Below are positions 8,170 to 18,400 of a stretch of DNA of 64,000 bases, one piece after another (the stretch's first letter is position 1; every line of letters starts with the position of its first letter). The stretch spans positions 310,001 through 374,000 of the forward strand of contig NZ_JASCRY010000002.1 in NCBI RefSeq assembly GCF_030010375.1, given 5' to 3'. The notes beneath the pieces were generated by a model. The model had not been told where the DNA came from, did no database searches, and saw nothing but the letters and a program-made list of their open reading frames with translations. Source of the DNA: Flavobacterium yafengii (lineage in GTDB: Bacteria; Bacteroidota; Bacteroidia; Flavobacteriales; Flavobacteriaceae). A program made the translations under genes and the position numbers.

Positions 8170-10326
8170 TTAGTCAACCACATTTGACTGTATGTGTTTA
8201 TCTTCCTTACGGAATCTCTTTTGATTTTTGGTAATTGCATGGAGTTCAAGTTTAAAAGTGGAACATGGTAAATCAGCTTCATTCACTAAATTAGCTTTAG
8301 TAAAAGGCTTCCAAGCATATAAAATCGTCTTTATTCTTTCTCCTTTTGGAATAGTAATAAGTACTTGGTTTTTTACGATTGTGGCTTTACTTTGAAAGTG
8401 AATTCCCTTGTCGGTTACCAATTCAAAACCAATAAGTTCTTTTTTATCCGAAGTAGCTAATTGTTTTGCAAATGCAAATGAAACTAGAATGTTGTTGCCT
8501 TTTTGTATGGCTTTCAAAGCCGAAGGTCCATTTGCAATAACATCTTTTCCATAGGTGTAGCGCAAGGCTAAAAGTGCCAAACGATCAGCCACTTCTTTTT
8601 TCTTAATTGGATGGACATTTAGAGCATCTCCATAATCCATGCTAATTGCCATTCCGCTGTTTGGAATCTTATTTTGCAATCTATTTTGGGCTTCTCTGAA
8701 TGCTGGCCAAGTTGGTCGCTCAATACTTGATAATTGAACATAATAGAAGGGTAGGTTAGCCCCCCAGGCTTTGCGCCAACTTTCTACTAATGTAGGCATG
8801 AGATGTTCATACAATTCAACATGGTGAGCATTGCTTTCGCCTTGGTACCAAATCACACCTTTTATCGGGAATTTTGTAAAGGCTTCCACTCCAGCTTCAA
8901 AATTGTAACAAGGATCATATGGATGACGTTGTTTTACATTTGTAGCATTTTTCAAGTTCACATTGGCACGTTCTCTAACCCAAGGCATGATAAAATCCGA
9001 TTTGCGCCAGTTGGTTAATACATCAACTACTTTGTCGTCATGTTCCAAGGTATTTCTGTCTATCCAAGATTCTATTGGTGATCCTCCAACGGCAACTTGA
9101 ATTAAACCCACGGGTACATTTTCTTCGTGGGCGATATTTTTACCAAAGTAATAGGCAATGGCAGAGAAATCTTTGGCACTTATCGAATCGCATACTGACC
9201 AACTTCCGGAAAAGAATTGCAGCTGATTGGTTTTAACCAAAGTGATTGAATCCCAAGCTGTTTCATCAGTCTCCCGTATCGCTTTAGCATTGAATAATCG
9301 AATAGTAGAATTTGCGATTGCCTTTTTTATTTCTGCTGCACCATTTTCTGAATTTTGAAGTTGAAATGCCATATTCGACTGTCCGGAACAAAACCAAACA
9401 TCTCCAATTAGAATATTTTTTAAAACAATTTTCGTTCCTTTAGATTGAATAGTCATTTCATATGGTCCGCCTTGTTTTATAGCGGGAAAAGTAATTTTCC
9501 ATTTTCCATATTTGTCGGCAATGACGTTCTTTTTTTGTTGTTTAAAAGTCACTTCAATTGTATCAGCTCCATTAGCCGTTCCATAAACTGGAATGGGTTG
9601 ATTACGTTGCAAAACCATATTGTCCGTGAAAACAGCAGCTAATTTTAATCCACCAAAATCTTGAGTGATGTTTTCATAAACGGTTTTGGCCAGAATAGTT
9701 GCTCCTTCTTTCGTTGGATGTAAAGCATCAGGAAAAAGATCGGGACGATGGTATAACTTTTCATGCAAATCAATTAAACCCACTTGATTTGCTTTTGCAA
9801 TGTTGGGTATATGAGATTGAATTTGCCAAAACCAATCTCTGGTTCCCGATTTAAACCGAGGATGCTCATTAAATATGGGAGTTAATCGACAGATGTAAAT
9901 TTTGACTGCCGGATTTTGTTTTTTTAAGGTGTCTATTAACCAAGTGTAATCGGCATCAAATTCAGCATTGTAATTCGGCCAATTTCTAGGATCGGTATCA
10001 TTTAAACCCAAATGAATAATGGCTATATCTGGTCTGTATGCAATGGCATCGACAAATTGTTTAGTTTTAAAGTAAGGTGTGCTTCCTTTTTTCAAAAGTG
10101 TTGCTCCGCTATGCCCGAAATTTTTCACCTCATATTGTCCGCCCATTAAGATTTGAAGTTGCGAAGGATAGGATTCTTTTGCAGCATCAGATAGGAGATA
10201 ACCTGCTGTAACGGAATCTCCAATGCACGCTACCTTGAGTATTGCTTTTTGTGCAACTGACTCAAAATGAATGATTGTTGAAATCAAAAAGACTACTAAA
10301 AATAGATTCCTTTTCATTGTATTCAT
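8170..10326 (-). CDS. Two-domain sialate O-acetylesterase (SGNH hydrolase plus SIAE domain)
   Basis: A 718-residue exported enzyme. After a signal peptide (ending ESVAQ) comes a GDSL/SGNH hydrolase domain at about 28-215, with GDSVTAG (Ser38), HLGLNDTD and DALHPT. The second part, about 225-700, is a sialic acid-specific 9-O-acetylesterase domain with the FCSGQSNM serine motif (Ser317) and WYQGESNA. Enzymes of this two-domain type remove O-acetyl groups that block sialidases and the lyase. Similar proteins occur in sialic-acid loci of Bacteroides and Tannerella. Both catalytic serines are present, so both halves may act. A second start at MKRN (10317) is possible. The 138-nt gap to the transporter gene holds a hairpin. 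Confidence 0.93.
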   Translation of the reverse strand: MNTMKRNLFLVVFLISTIIHFESVAQKAILKVACIGDSVTAGYLLSDAAKESYPSQLQILMGGQYEVKNFGHSGATLLKKGSTPYFKTKQFVDAIAYRPDIAIIHLGLNDTDPRNWPNYNAEFDADYTWLIDTLKKQNPAVKIYICRLTPIFNEHPRFKSGTRDWFWQIQSHIPNIAKANQVGLIDLHEKLYHRPDLFPDALHPTKEGATILAKTVYENITQDFGGLKLAAVFTDNMVLQRNQPIPVYGTANGADTIEVTFKQQKKNVIADKYGKWKITFPAIKQGGPYEMTIQSKGTKIVLKNILIGDVWFCSGQSNMAFQLQNSENGAAEIKKAIANSTIRLFNAKAIRETDETAWDSITLVKTNQLQFFSGSWSVCDSISAKDFSAIAYYFGKNIAHEENVPVGLIQVAVGGSPIESWIDRNTLEHDDKVVDVLTNWRKSDFIMPWVRERANVNLKNATNVKQRHPYDPCYNFEAGVEAFTKFPIKGVIWYQGESNAHHVELYEHLMPTLVESWRKAWGANLPFYYVQLSSIERPTWPAFREAQNRLQNKIPNSGMAISMDYGDALNVHPIKKKEVADRLALLALRYTYGKDVIANGPSALKAIQKGNNILVSFAFAKQLATSDKKELIGFELVTDKGIHFQSKATIVKNQVLITIPKGERIKTILYAWKPFTKANLVNEADLPCSTFKLELHAITKNQKRFRKEDKHIQSNVVD

Positions 10327-10373
10327 ATTTTTATTTTTTCAGAAATTATTAAAAATGGGCATAAATTATCCAC

Positions 10374-10398
10374 AAGGCGGAACACAAGGCTCCGCCTT
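10374..10398 (-). other. Intra-operon hairpin without a T run
   Basis: Perfect 8-bp GC-rich arms (AAGGCGGA / TCCGCCTT) and a 9-nt loop lie between the transporter and esterase genes. No T run follows on the minus strand, so it is not a classic terminator. It may mark an RNA-processing or mRNA-stability site that adjusts expression of the downstream genes. Confidence 0.5.
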
Positions 10399-10464
10399 AA
10401 CAGATAAAAACCAAAAACCAACTTAAAACAAATTTTTGAACTTAGTAAACGATACTAGTGTATT

Positions 10465-11709
10465 TTAGGCATCGACAAAATCATTTACTTTTGGACGCAG
10501 AAAACTGACTTGAACTACTAATGCAATTGCAACAACTCCTGCCATCAAAGCAAAGCCGTAGCCTAAAGTCCCGCTATCCGATGATTTGCCTAATAATGAA
10601 GTTACTAATGCACCACAACCAACTCCGGTCATATTAAGGACACCATAGGCCGTTCCCCGGTATTTTGAAGAAACAAATTGACATATAATGGGCATATTAT
10701 TGGCATCAAACATTCCGTAACCGATACCGAAACAAAGTACAGCACCGACGACATTGAATAATGAATCTCCAAAACCAATTAACAATAATGCAGGAATCGT
10801 TAAACTCAAACCAATCGCACTGGTATAAACCCTGCCTTTTATATTTTTTTGTACCCATTTGTCTGATAGAATACCTCCGAAAATCACTCCCAATAATGAT
10901 GAAAAGGATATGGCGATAGTTGCTAAAGGACCCGCCTGTTCCATAGGGATTGCTAAGTTTTCTGAAAATAGGGTAGGCAGCCAGTTTTTTGTAGCCCAGC
11001 CCGGTAAACTGATTATGGCAAAATAGAATAAGATAACCCAGAAAGAGATGTTCGTGAAGAGCAGTGCCAAACCTTTAAACAGTGAACTTTTTTCATTTGT
11101 TGTTATCAAATCTAAATCAATAGGTTTTATTTCAGTAGCTTTTTTCTCTTTTAATAAGAATACCAAAACGAAAGCATAGATAACACCAATGATTCCAAAA
11201 TAATGAAAAGTAGTATGCCAAGAATAGGTAGCTGCTATGGTAGCTCCAAAACCTCCTAATGCAGAACCCACATAAAGTCCAGTCATGTGAATACCAATAG
11301 CAAGCGATCTTGTTTTTTGCTGATGATAATCGGCTATTAGTGATAAACCCGCTGGAATATAGAGGGCTTCACTCACTCCCATAAGAGCTCTTAACCAATA
11401 TACCTGATTGTAAGTTGTAGCATATCCCATTGCATAAGTGACCGCTGACCACACAAATAAACTGCCTACAATCAACCATTTTCGGTTTAATTTGTCAGCA
11501 ATAATTCCGGAAATAGGACTCATTAAAGCATAAATCCAAAGAAATATAGCCATTAGACGTCCAAAATTTTCACCGGATACTAATTCAGGGATGTCGGCTT
11601 CCATTGACGGACGCATAGTGGCCAACATTTGTCTGTCCATATAGTTTAACAATGCTACAAGCCAGAGCAAACCAACTACAATCCAAGGATAATGCTTTGT
11701 GTTTTTCAT
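10465..11709 (-). CDS. nanT: MFS transporter, probable sialic acid importer
   Basis: A 414-residue inner-membrane protein with about 12 hydrophobic segments. The first contains WIVVGLLWLVALLNYMDRQ, a usual start for MFS anion:cation symporter-like carriers, followed by the cytoplasmic loop ADKLNRKW after TM2 and LSDKWVQKNIKGR in the second half. It sits between the mutarotase and esterase genes of a complete sialic-acid operon, so import of N-acetylneuraminate across the inner membrane is the natural assignment. This rests on context, since MFS substrate cannot be read from sequence. Length is normal. Confidence 0.85.
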   Translation of the reverse strand: MKNTKHYPWIVVGLLWLVALLNYMDRQMLATMRPSMEADIPELVSGENFGRLMAIFLWIYALMSPISGIIADKLNRKWLIVGSLFVWSAVTYAMGYATTYNQVYWLRALMGVSEALYIPAGLSLIADYHQQKTRSLAIGIHMTGLYVGSALGGFGATIAATYSWHTTFHYFGIIGVIYAFVLVFLLKEKKATEIKPIDLDLITTNEKSSLFKGLALLFTNISFWVILFYFAIISLPGWATKNWLPTLFSENLAIPMEQAGPLATIAISFSSLLGVIFGGILSDKWVQKNIKGRVYTSAIGLSLTIPALLLIGFGDSLFNVVGAVLCFGIGYGMFDANNMPIICQFVSSKYRGTAYGVLNMTGVGCGALVTSLLGKSSDSGTLGYGFALMAGVVAIALVVQVSFLRPKVNDFVDA

Positions 11710-11778
11710 ATTTTATTTTTTTTTAGTTTTAATTTTTTTTTAACATTAAAAAGTAATTAAAACCAATTGTCTGTGCTA

Positions 11779-12951
11779 TTATTTTATTGTTCCTAACATG
11801 ACGTCAGGAGTACGAATACCTGGTTTTATTTCCCCATTTGACAAAACAATTTCGTCATTCCAGAGTGTGGCTGTTGTAGTCACATGAGCAAGAAAGGGCA
11901 GTTCACCAATGGTAGACCATGAATCGTTACGGGTGTCGTATACCAAAATTCCTTTATAAAAACCATCATGATTCGTGTTCAATAGATTCTTCTCTGCAGC
12001 TAGTTTAGCTTTTTCTTGCGGAGAATCAGTTTGTGCAATTTGTGATAAATAGGTTTCGATTTTATGAAAAGTTTCACCATTATCACCACCAACAATTACG
12101 ATAGAATGATTGCCTACAGCAACACCTGCACCTGCGGAAAAGTTGGTTGTGTTTTTTCCATCGGATATGTTTGCACGACTTTCCCAGTTTTGTTTTTTAA
12201 TGTTAAAAACAAAAGTGGTATTGTGCAAATCACTTATTCCCGAAGTTGTTTTAGTTCTTCCGCCAATTACATAAATAGTAGTTCCGTCCTTGTCTTTCTG
12301 AACTACTGCAACCGAATTTGCCAAAGCGATAGGTAATTTTGGTAAAGTTTTCCACTCCGGATTGTTACTGTTTAAGTCAATACTTAAAAATAAATCAGAA
12401 GATTTAGTCGCTTCATCACCACCAATGGCGTACACTACGTTGCCAATATGTGTTAAGCCAATATTTGTAATAGCTACCGGAAAATTAGGTAGCGGTTTTG
12501 TATCAATCTCATTTTTGGATGCGTTCCATTTTAAGATAAACGCTTTATTTGAAAGTCCATTTTCATTTTCACCACCTACATATACCACGCCTAAGTCAGT
12601 TGAAGTGGAACCACAATAGGCGATAGGTTCGGGCAATGTACTCGAAACTTTTTTGTTCCAAACATAGGTATTATCACATTTCTGTAATACATGAATTTCT
12701 TTTGAATAGTGTTTTTTTCCACCTTCCCAAGGCATTTTATCTTGGAAATTTGCGCCTCCCGAAACAATTAAAACATCGTTAGTAATACCATTAATTGCAC
12801 CAGCAAAACCCAATGAAATACTTCCATCAGCATTTTGTAGTTGTGCTGCTTTTTTCCATTCAATATGGTTTACAGCTTTTTTTTGAGAAAGGGCATCAGT
12901 TGTCGACATAATAAGTAAGGAAAGGATTAGAGAAGAAAAATATTTATTCAT
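11779..12951 (-). CDS. nanM: Kelch-repeat N-acetylneuraminate mutarotase (NanM-like)
   Basis: A 390-residue exported protein with an N-terminal signal peptide (ending DALSQ) and Kelch-type propeller blades. Repeated elements include VVYVGGENENG, VVYAIGGDEATK, TIYVIGGRTKT and SIVIVGGDNGET. NanM speeds conversion of alpha-N-acetylneuraminate, the form released by sialidase, to the beta anomer. The sequence agrees with the cyclically permuted mutarotase family of Bacteroidota. It is likely periplasmic. It follows the lyase gene by 30 nt in the same operon. Confidence 0.88.
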   Translation of the reverse strand: MNKYFSSLILSLLIMSTTDALSQKKAVNHIEWKKAAQLQNADGSISLGFAGAINGITNDVLIVSGGANFQDKMPWEGGKKHYSKEIHVLQKCDNTYVWNKKVSSTLPEPIAYCGSTSTDLGVVYVGGENENGLSNKAFILKWNASKNEIDTKPLPNFPVAITNIGLTHIGNVVYAIGGDEATKSSDLFLSIDLNSNNPEWKTLPKLPIALANSVAVVQKDKDGTTIYVIGGRTKTTSGISDLHNTTFVFNIKKQNWESRANISDGKNTTNFSAGAGVAVGNHSIVIVGGDNGETFHKIETYLSQIAQTDSPQEKAKLAAEKNLLNTNHDGFYKGILVYDTRNDSWSTIGELPFLAHVTTTATLWNDEIVLSNGEIKPGIRTPDVMLGTIK

Positions 12952-12981
12952 AGTATTTGTTTTAAAATAAAACGAACGAAG

Positions 12982-13902
12982 TTATTTTGACTTGAAATCT
13001 TCAAAATTGAGACTTTCGACATCTTTTTTGAACAATTCAAATTGGTCAGCACTCATGTTTTTAACAGGCAATCTAAATGCACCTAAATCCAATCCTACAA
13101 CTTTCATATAGGCTTTACCTACTGAAATCCCTCCATATTTACCCAATAAGCGAATCATATTGATTGATTTTTGCTGTAAAGCACGGGCTGTAACTAAATC
13201 ATTTGCATTAAAAGCCGCAATTAAATCATAGTATAATGGAGCCGCATAATTGAAAGTACTTCCTACAGCACCTTTGGCACCTAATACTAATGCCGATAAC
13301 ATATTCTCATCGCGTCCCCAAAGCATGTCGTATTTACCGTCTTTGTAACTCATACAACTTTGGAAATCCATGAAATCTTCGTGTGTATATTTCACTCCTG
13401 CAAAATTAGGAAGCTTTCCGTCTAAGGCTTGTACTAAATCAAACATAGGTAAGTTAACGCCTGTCAATACTGGAATGTGGTAATAATAAAAAGGCATGTT
13501 AGGAACATTTTTACCCACTTCGATACAGGCTTGCGCCAACATATCTACATTAGCTGGTTTGAAATAAAATGGAGCTGTTAGAGAAACAGCATACAAACCT
13601 ATTTCATACGCATGTTTAGCCAAGTCAATGCAATCGGTTAGACAAGTTCCGCCTAAGAATACCATTACTTTAAAATCGGCATCCTGATTGGAACAATCTG
13701 CCCAAGCTTGAGCAACCGCTTTTTTCTCTTGTACGGTAATAGAAACACCTTCTCCAGTAGAGCCATTAATAAAAGCACCAGTTATTCCGTTTCGTTTTAG
13801 AAAAGTATAGTAAGCCGGAATTAGGCTAACATCTAATTTTCCATTGCTGTTAAAGGGTGTAAAAGGAGCTGAAATAAGCCCTTGTAAATGTTCAATTTTC
13901 AT
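12982..13902 (-). CDS. nanA: N-acetylneuraminate lyase
   Basis: A 306-residue TIM barrel of the DapA/NanA family that splits N-acetylneuraminate into ManNAc and pyruvate in the cytosol. Seen: the pyruvate-carboxylate-binding motif NGSTGEG at residues 46-52, the tyrosine segment FYYYHIP near 138-144, and the Schiff-base lysine K171 in AGVKYTHEDF. Placement between susD and nanM within a nan operon supports the lyase over dihydrodipicolinate synthase. A 107-nt gap after susD may allow separate control. Confidence 0.94.
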   Translation of the reverse strand: MKIEHLQGLISAPFTPFNSNGKLDVSLIPAYYTFLKRNGITGAFINGSTGEGVSITVQEKKAVAQAWADCSNQDADFKVMVFLGGTCLTDCIDLAKHAYEIGLYAVSLTAPFYFKPANVDMLAQACIEVGKNVPNMPFYYYHIPVLTGVNLPMFDLVQALDGKLPNFAGVKYTHEDFMDFQSCMSYKDGKYDMLWGRDENMLSALVLGAKGAVGSTFNYAAPLYYDLIAAFNANDLVTARALQQKSINMIRLLGKYGGISVGKAYMKVVGLDLGAFRLPVKNMSADQFELFKKDVESLNFEDFKSK

Positions 13903-14009
13903 GAGGTATTTTTTTAAATTGTCTTTTATTTATGTTGTTTAAATAGACCGGGAACTTAAATATTCCCGGCTTATTATTTAAACTATACTTCTTAAATCCA
14001 GTTTTTTTA

Positions 14010-15461
14010 CTATGGATTCTGAGTGATTTTAGGATTAAAGTTAATGGTATTTTGAGATATTGGAAACAATATCTTTTTACCGGCCATAGAAGGCACAAGA
14101 TTCGTTTTATTGAAACGAACTAAATCCCACCATGCTTTACCTTCAAAAGCTAATTCTTTTAGACGTTCATTTAAAATAACATCGTCATTAGCAGTTTGAG
14201 AGCCATTTGTAAATGAGGAAGAAGCATCGGCTCTTTGCATCACTTGATTCATTTCATTAGTTGGATCCTGACCTAAAGCATTTTTAATTTCTGCTTTCAT
14301 CAACAAGATGTCAGCCCAACGATAAATAATGATATCGCTTACAAATCTTCTGGTAGCACCATCAACTGTTCCATTGTATTTTACTAAACCTGTTACTACC
14401 GGAGTGGCTCCATTGTATAAAGTTAAATAAGTAGCTGTTTTTCTCGTATCAGTACTGCTAAAGTTGAAACGGGTAATATCTGGTTGTACTCTGGAAATAC
14501 CTGCATTACCAGTACCAACACCCAAAGTTCCAAAAGTTGCCGTCGCCGTTGCTGCCGTTAGCGGTGCAAAGTCACTTGGTCCAACAAACATGAAAGAATT
14601 CCAATTGTCAGATAGCGCAGACGGTACATCAGCCAATGAATAGCGAACTGCAAAAAGCACTTCGGCATTTCCTTTATTGGTGTAACCAAATACGTCTTTG
14701 AAATTTGGTAATAAAGATGGTGCAGTAGGAATAGCATTAATTGCAGCCAAAGCCGTGTTTAAATCAGTACTTCCACCACCTAATTGTTTTGCTGTCCATA
14801 AATTCACATCCGCTTTTAAAGCATAAGTTGATGACAAGGATAATTGCGTTTTATTGTTTGTCGCATCAGGATAATTAGCAATAGCTGATTCAATATCAGA
14901 CTTAATGAATGCAAAAGTTTCTTCAATCGTATTACGCGGAACAATATATTCGGATTGATTCGTGTTTTCTGTTGGTGTAGTTACTATTGGCACACCACCC
15001 CAAGAACGAGCCATGATGAAATAAGCCAAAGCACGCATCGAATACGCTTGCGCGATATATCTCTTTTGCTCATTTACAGTTGTTGGACTAAATTGAATAG
15101 TCGGAACATATTTCAAAACCAAATTCGCCTGATGAATTACGGTATACAAACCAGCCCAATCCACATCAATATTCTGTGCTGTTAAGTTGTTATTGTAATA
15201 ATTTGCCAAATTAAGAGGTGATTGAACACCACTTGTTATTTCAGCACTTCTAGCACCACCTAATAAATAATAATTTTGTTGGGTTTGGGTTCTAAAATTG
15301 AAGTACATACCATTTACACCTGCTTTCGCATCATCTTCTGTTTTCCAAAAACTGGCAGAAGTAATTACGCTTTCAGATTGTAAGTTTAAATCGTCTTCAC
15401 ACGAACTGAATAGTGAAAGTCCTGTAAAAAGTATAGAGTATAAAAGAATTTTCTTTTTCAT
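14010..15461 (-). CDS. SusD/RagB-family glycan-binding outer-membrane lipoprotein (sialic-acid locus)
   Basis: A 483-residue surface lipoprotein that captures glycan for the paired SusC channel. The signal peptide ends in a lipobox with Cys21 (LFSSC), followed by acidic residues that favour surface export in Bacteroidota. Typical SusD segments are SFWKTEDDAKAGVNGMY near the N-terminus, AQAYSMRALAYFIMARSWGG, the C-terminal RWADILLMKAEIKN, and LNERLKELAFEGKAWWDLVR. It begins 18 nt after susC. The usual terminal NPGY is shortened to NP, which is a minor change. Confidence 0.95.
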   Translation of the reverse strand: MKKKILLYSILFTGLSLFSSCEDDLNLQSESVITSASFWKTEDDAKAGVNGMYFNFRTQTQQNYYLLGGARSAEITSGVQSPLNLANYYNNNLTAQNIDVDWAGLYTVIHQANLVLKYVPTIQFSPTTVNEQKRYIAQAYSMRALAYFIMARSWGGVPIVTTPTENTNQSEYIVPRNTIEETFAFIKSDIESAIANYPDATNNKTQLSLSSTYALKADVNLWTAKQLGGGSTDLNTALAAINAIPTAPSLLPNFKDVFGYTNKGNAEVLFAVRYSLADVPSALSDNWNSFMFVGPSDFAPLTAATATATFGTLGVGTGNAGISRVQPDITRFNFSSTDTRKTATYLTLYNGATPVVTGLVKYNGTVDGATRRFVSDIIIYRWADILLMKAEIKNALGQDPTNEMNQVMQRADASSSFTNGSQTANDDVILNERLKELAFEGKAWWDLVRFNKTNLVPSMAGKKILFPISQNTINFNPKITQNP

Positions 15462-15479
15462 GATATTTATTATTAAAAA

Positions 15480-18400
15480 TTACAAACCAATGTTTAAACC
15501 AAGGATGAAGTTTTTTGGAACAGGATAAGTACCTTTTGCTCCAGCATCATTTAATCCAAGGCTTGACCCGCCATCAATTCCTTGTACTTCTGGGCTTAAA
15601 CCGCTATATTTAGTAAAATAATGTAAATTACTTCCTGTCAGATACACACGTACCGATGCTAATTTAACTTTGTCAATTATTGATTTAGGAATTGTATAGC
15701 TCACTGTAATTTCTCTTATACATAGATAATCCCCACTTTCGTAGTAACGGCTATTTCCTTGAAACATATTAGTATTATAACCTGCACCACTTGCTTCAGA
15801 ACGGAATAAGTTGTTTTGGTTTGTTTGATCAGCCCAACGGTAACGAGGTACATTAGTAATATCACCTTCATTTTGCCAAGATTGTAAACTTTCGGCCAAT
15901 AAACCGTAATTTCCTTGAAATTGACCTACAAAACGCGCTCTGGCTTCATTGTAAATCGTAGCTCCTAAAGAGTAATCTGTTCTTACGGTCAATGAAAGTC
16001 CTTTGTAATTGACATCAAAATTAAATCCTCCAACAAATTTAGGGAACATATTACCCATGTAAGTTCTGTCACGACTGTCAATTATACCATTGTTATCTGT
16101 ATCTTCAAATACAGCATCTCCAGCAAATTTCTTACCGGTTGGGTTTCCGCCTGCTACAGCAGTTTTAGTTACATAATTGTCATGTGTCGTTAAGTTATAA
16201 GCATCTGCTTCTGCTTGTGTAGAAAGAATGTATAGTTGTTTATGAGCATAAAAATCTCCAATTTTTTGACCTTCTTGTAAACCCCCAACATACTTATATG
16301 TTCCGCTGGCTGCGTCCCAGATTTCTGTTCCACCAATTCTATTGTTTAAATTTCCATTGAAAGGAAGTTTCTCAATCACATTTGTATTGTGCGAAACATT
16401 AGCACCAACATTAATTTTTAAATCATTTTGATTGTAGACATTTGCATTCAATTCTAATTCAAAACCTTTGCTTCTTAATCCGCCTAAGTTTGTTAGTACT
16501 GTAGAGAAACCGCTATTAGAAGGAAGCGTTAGATTCGTCAATAAATCAGAAGTCAATTTATTATAAAAATCTCCAATTACTCTAATCCTATCATTATGAA
16601 GGCCTAAATCAAAACCTCCATTTATAGTTTGTGATTGTTCCCATTTTAAACCTGGATTTGCAATTTGAGAGTTTACAATTGCAGATTGACCATTGTAACT
16701 ATTAGCGAAACCATTTGTTGTACCGGAGTATAATCCTCCAGATTGAAAATCACCTAAAGTACCTAAGTTACCATTTACCCCATAACTTCCACGAAGTTTA
16801 AAAGAGGAAACAACTTCTGGCATTACTTTCCAAAACGTCTCTTCGTGTGCATTCCAACCTGCAGATAATCCAGGAAAAAAGCCATATTTATTATCGGGAC
16901 CTAAACTGGAAGAACCATCATAACGAAAAGAGGCTGTTGCAAAATACCTGCTTTTGTAATCATAATTTACACGTCCAAAAACACTGTTTAATACTAATCT
17001 TGTATTATTGCTGTATACAGAAACTGGTATTGGAGATGAATCTAATGTTTGCGCAAGATCCGAAGGACTTCCTTTTCCGGAAGCATTAAATGTTTTTATA
17101 GTTCTGTCGAATTTAGAAACACCTAATTTTGCCTGAAAATCACCTGTGTTTTCTAAAGATTTAGCATAACTAAATACCCCTTCGTATTGAATTTGTGCAA
17201 TTTGATTGCTTAATCGGGTTGCAGTTCGAGTATTATCTACTAAACCATTACTTCCACTTAAAAAAGCTTGTTGAAAAGTATTATTATTTTCATTTTCATT
17301 ATATAATGACAATGAAGGTGTAAAAGTTAAATCACTAGTGATTTTTAAATCACCATCGACACTCATTTGCAATTTATTATTTTCATTAATCCCTTTCACT
17401 TTACTCATCTGATATAATGGATTTCCATTAATATTATTTTGGCCTGGAGCCAAAGTCCCATCTTCCAAGTATAATTTTGTAGTTGGGGAATTTCCTAAAT
17501 ATCTGTTGAAAACAACACTATTGGCAACAACTTGATTATTACTTGATTTTGAATATAAAACGCGACCATTTATTGTAAAGTTATCCGCTAATTTTAAAGA
17601 AGCATTTAACTTACTGGTAAAACGTTGGTAGCCTGTAAATATCGTGATACCGTCTCCTTTTAAGTAGCCTAAACTCAAATCAAAAACTCCGGCATCTCCA
17701 CCGCCACTAAAGCCTAAAGTGTGATTTTGTGTAATTGCATTTTGAAATAAAACATCATTCCAATTCGTGCTTTTGTACATAATAGTATTGTTAGCATTAA
17801 GCGGGTCTGTCATTTCCTGCCAACCTTTGGCTTGTAAACCTTGAATAGTGTTTGCATCCAAATTTGATTTTAATAATGTAGCGAATGGTGTGTTGTTCAA
17901 TAAATTATTTCCAGTACCTGCAGGAGTAGCACCTGTTAGTTGCCCAAGTCTTGCAATACCTGTCGTTGTTGAAAGTCCAGCGATTTCGGCAGCATTATAT
18001 AACCCTAAACGTTGTAATCTAATGTAGTCTCCACCATCTAGAAAATCATATTTTTTGCCTACTTGACTATTTTGAGTAGAAACATTATAAGTGATTTTGG
18101 TTTTACCAGCTTTACCAGTTGAAGTTGTAATAATAATTACACCATTAGAAGCACGAGCTCCATAGATTGAAGTTGCAGCGGCATCTTTTAAAACCTGTAA
18201 TGAAGCGATATCAGCAGAGTTGATATCATCAATTTGGGTACGAATAACTCCATCAACAATATACAAAGGAGTTGCTCCTGATGGATTATCAATAGAAGTA
18301 CCTCCACGAATTATAATGTTAGATGCTTTACCAGGTTGTCCTGACGCTGTGCGTACTACTAAACCAGTTACATTTCCCTGTAATGATTGTGTTACGTTTG

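Noticed and set aside
13892..14098. Minus-strand frame of 68 codons overlapping the end of susD
   Set aside because: It overlaps susD in another frame and the start of nanA; SusD already ends normally.
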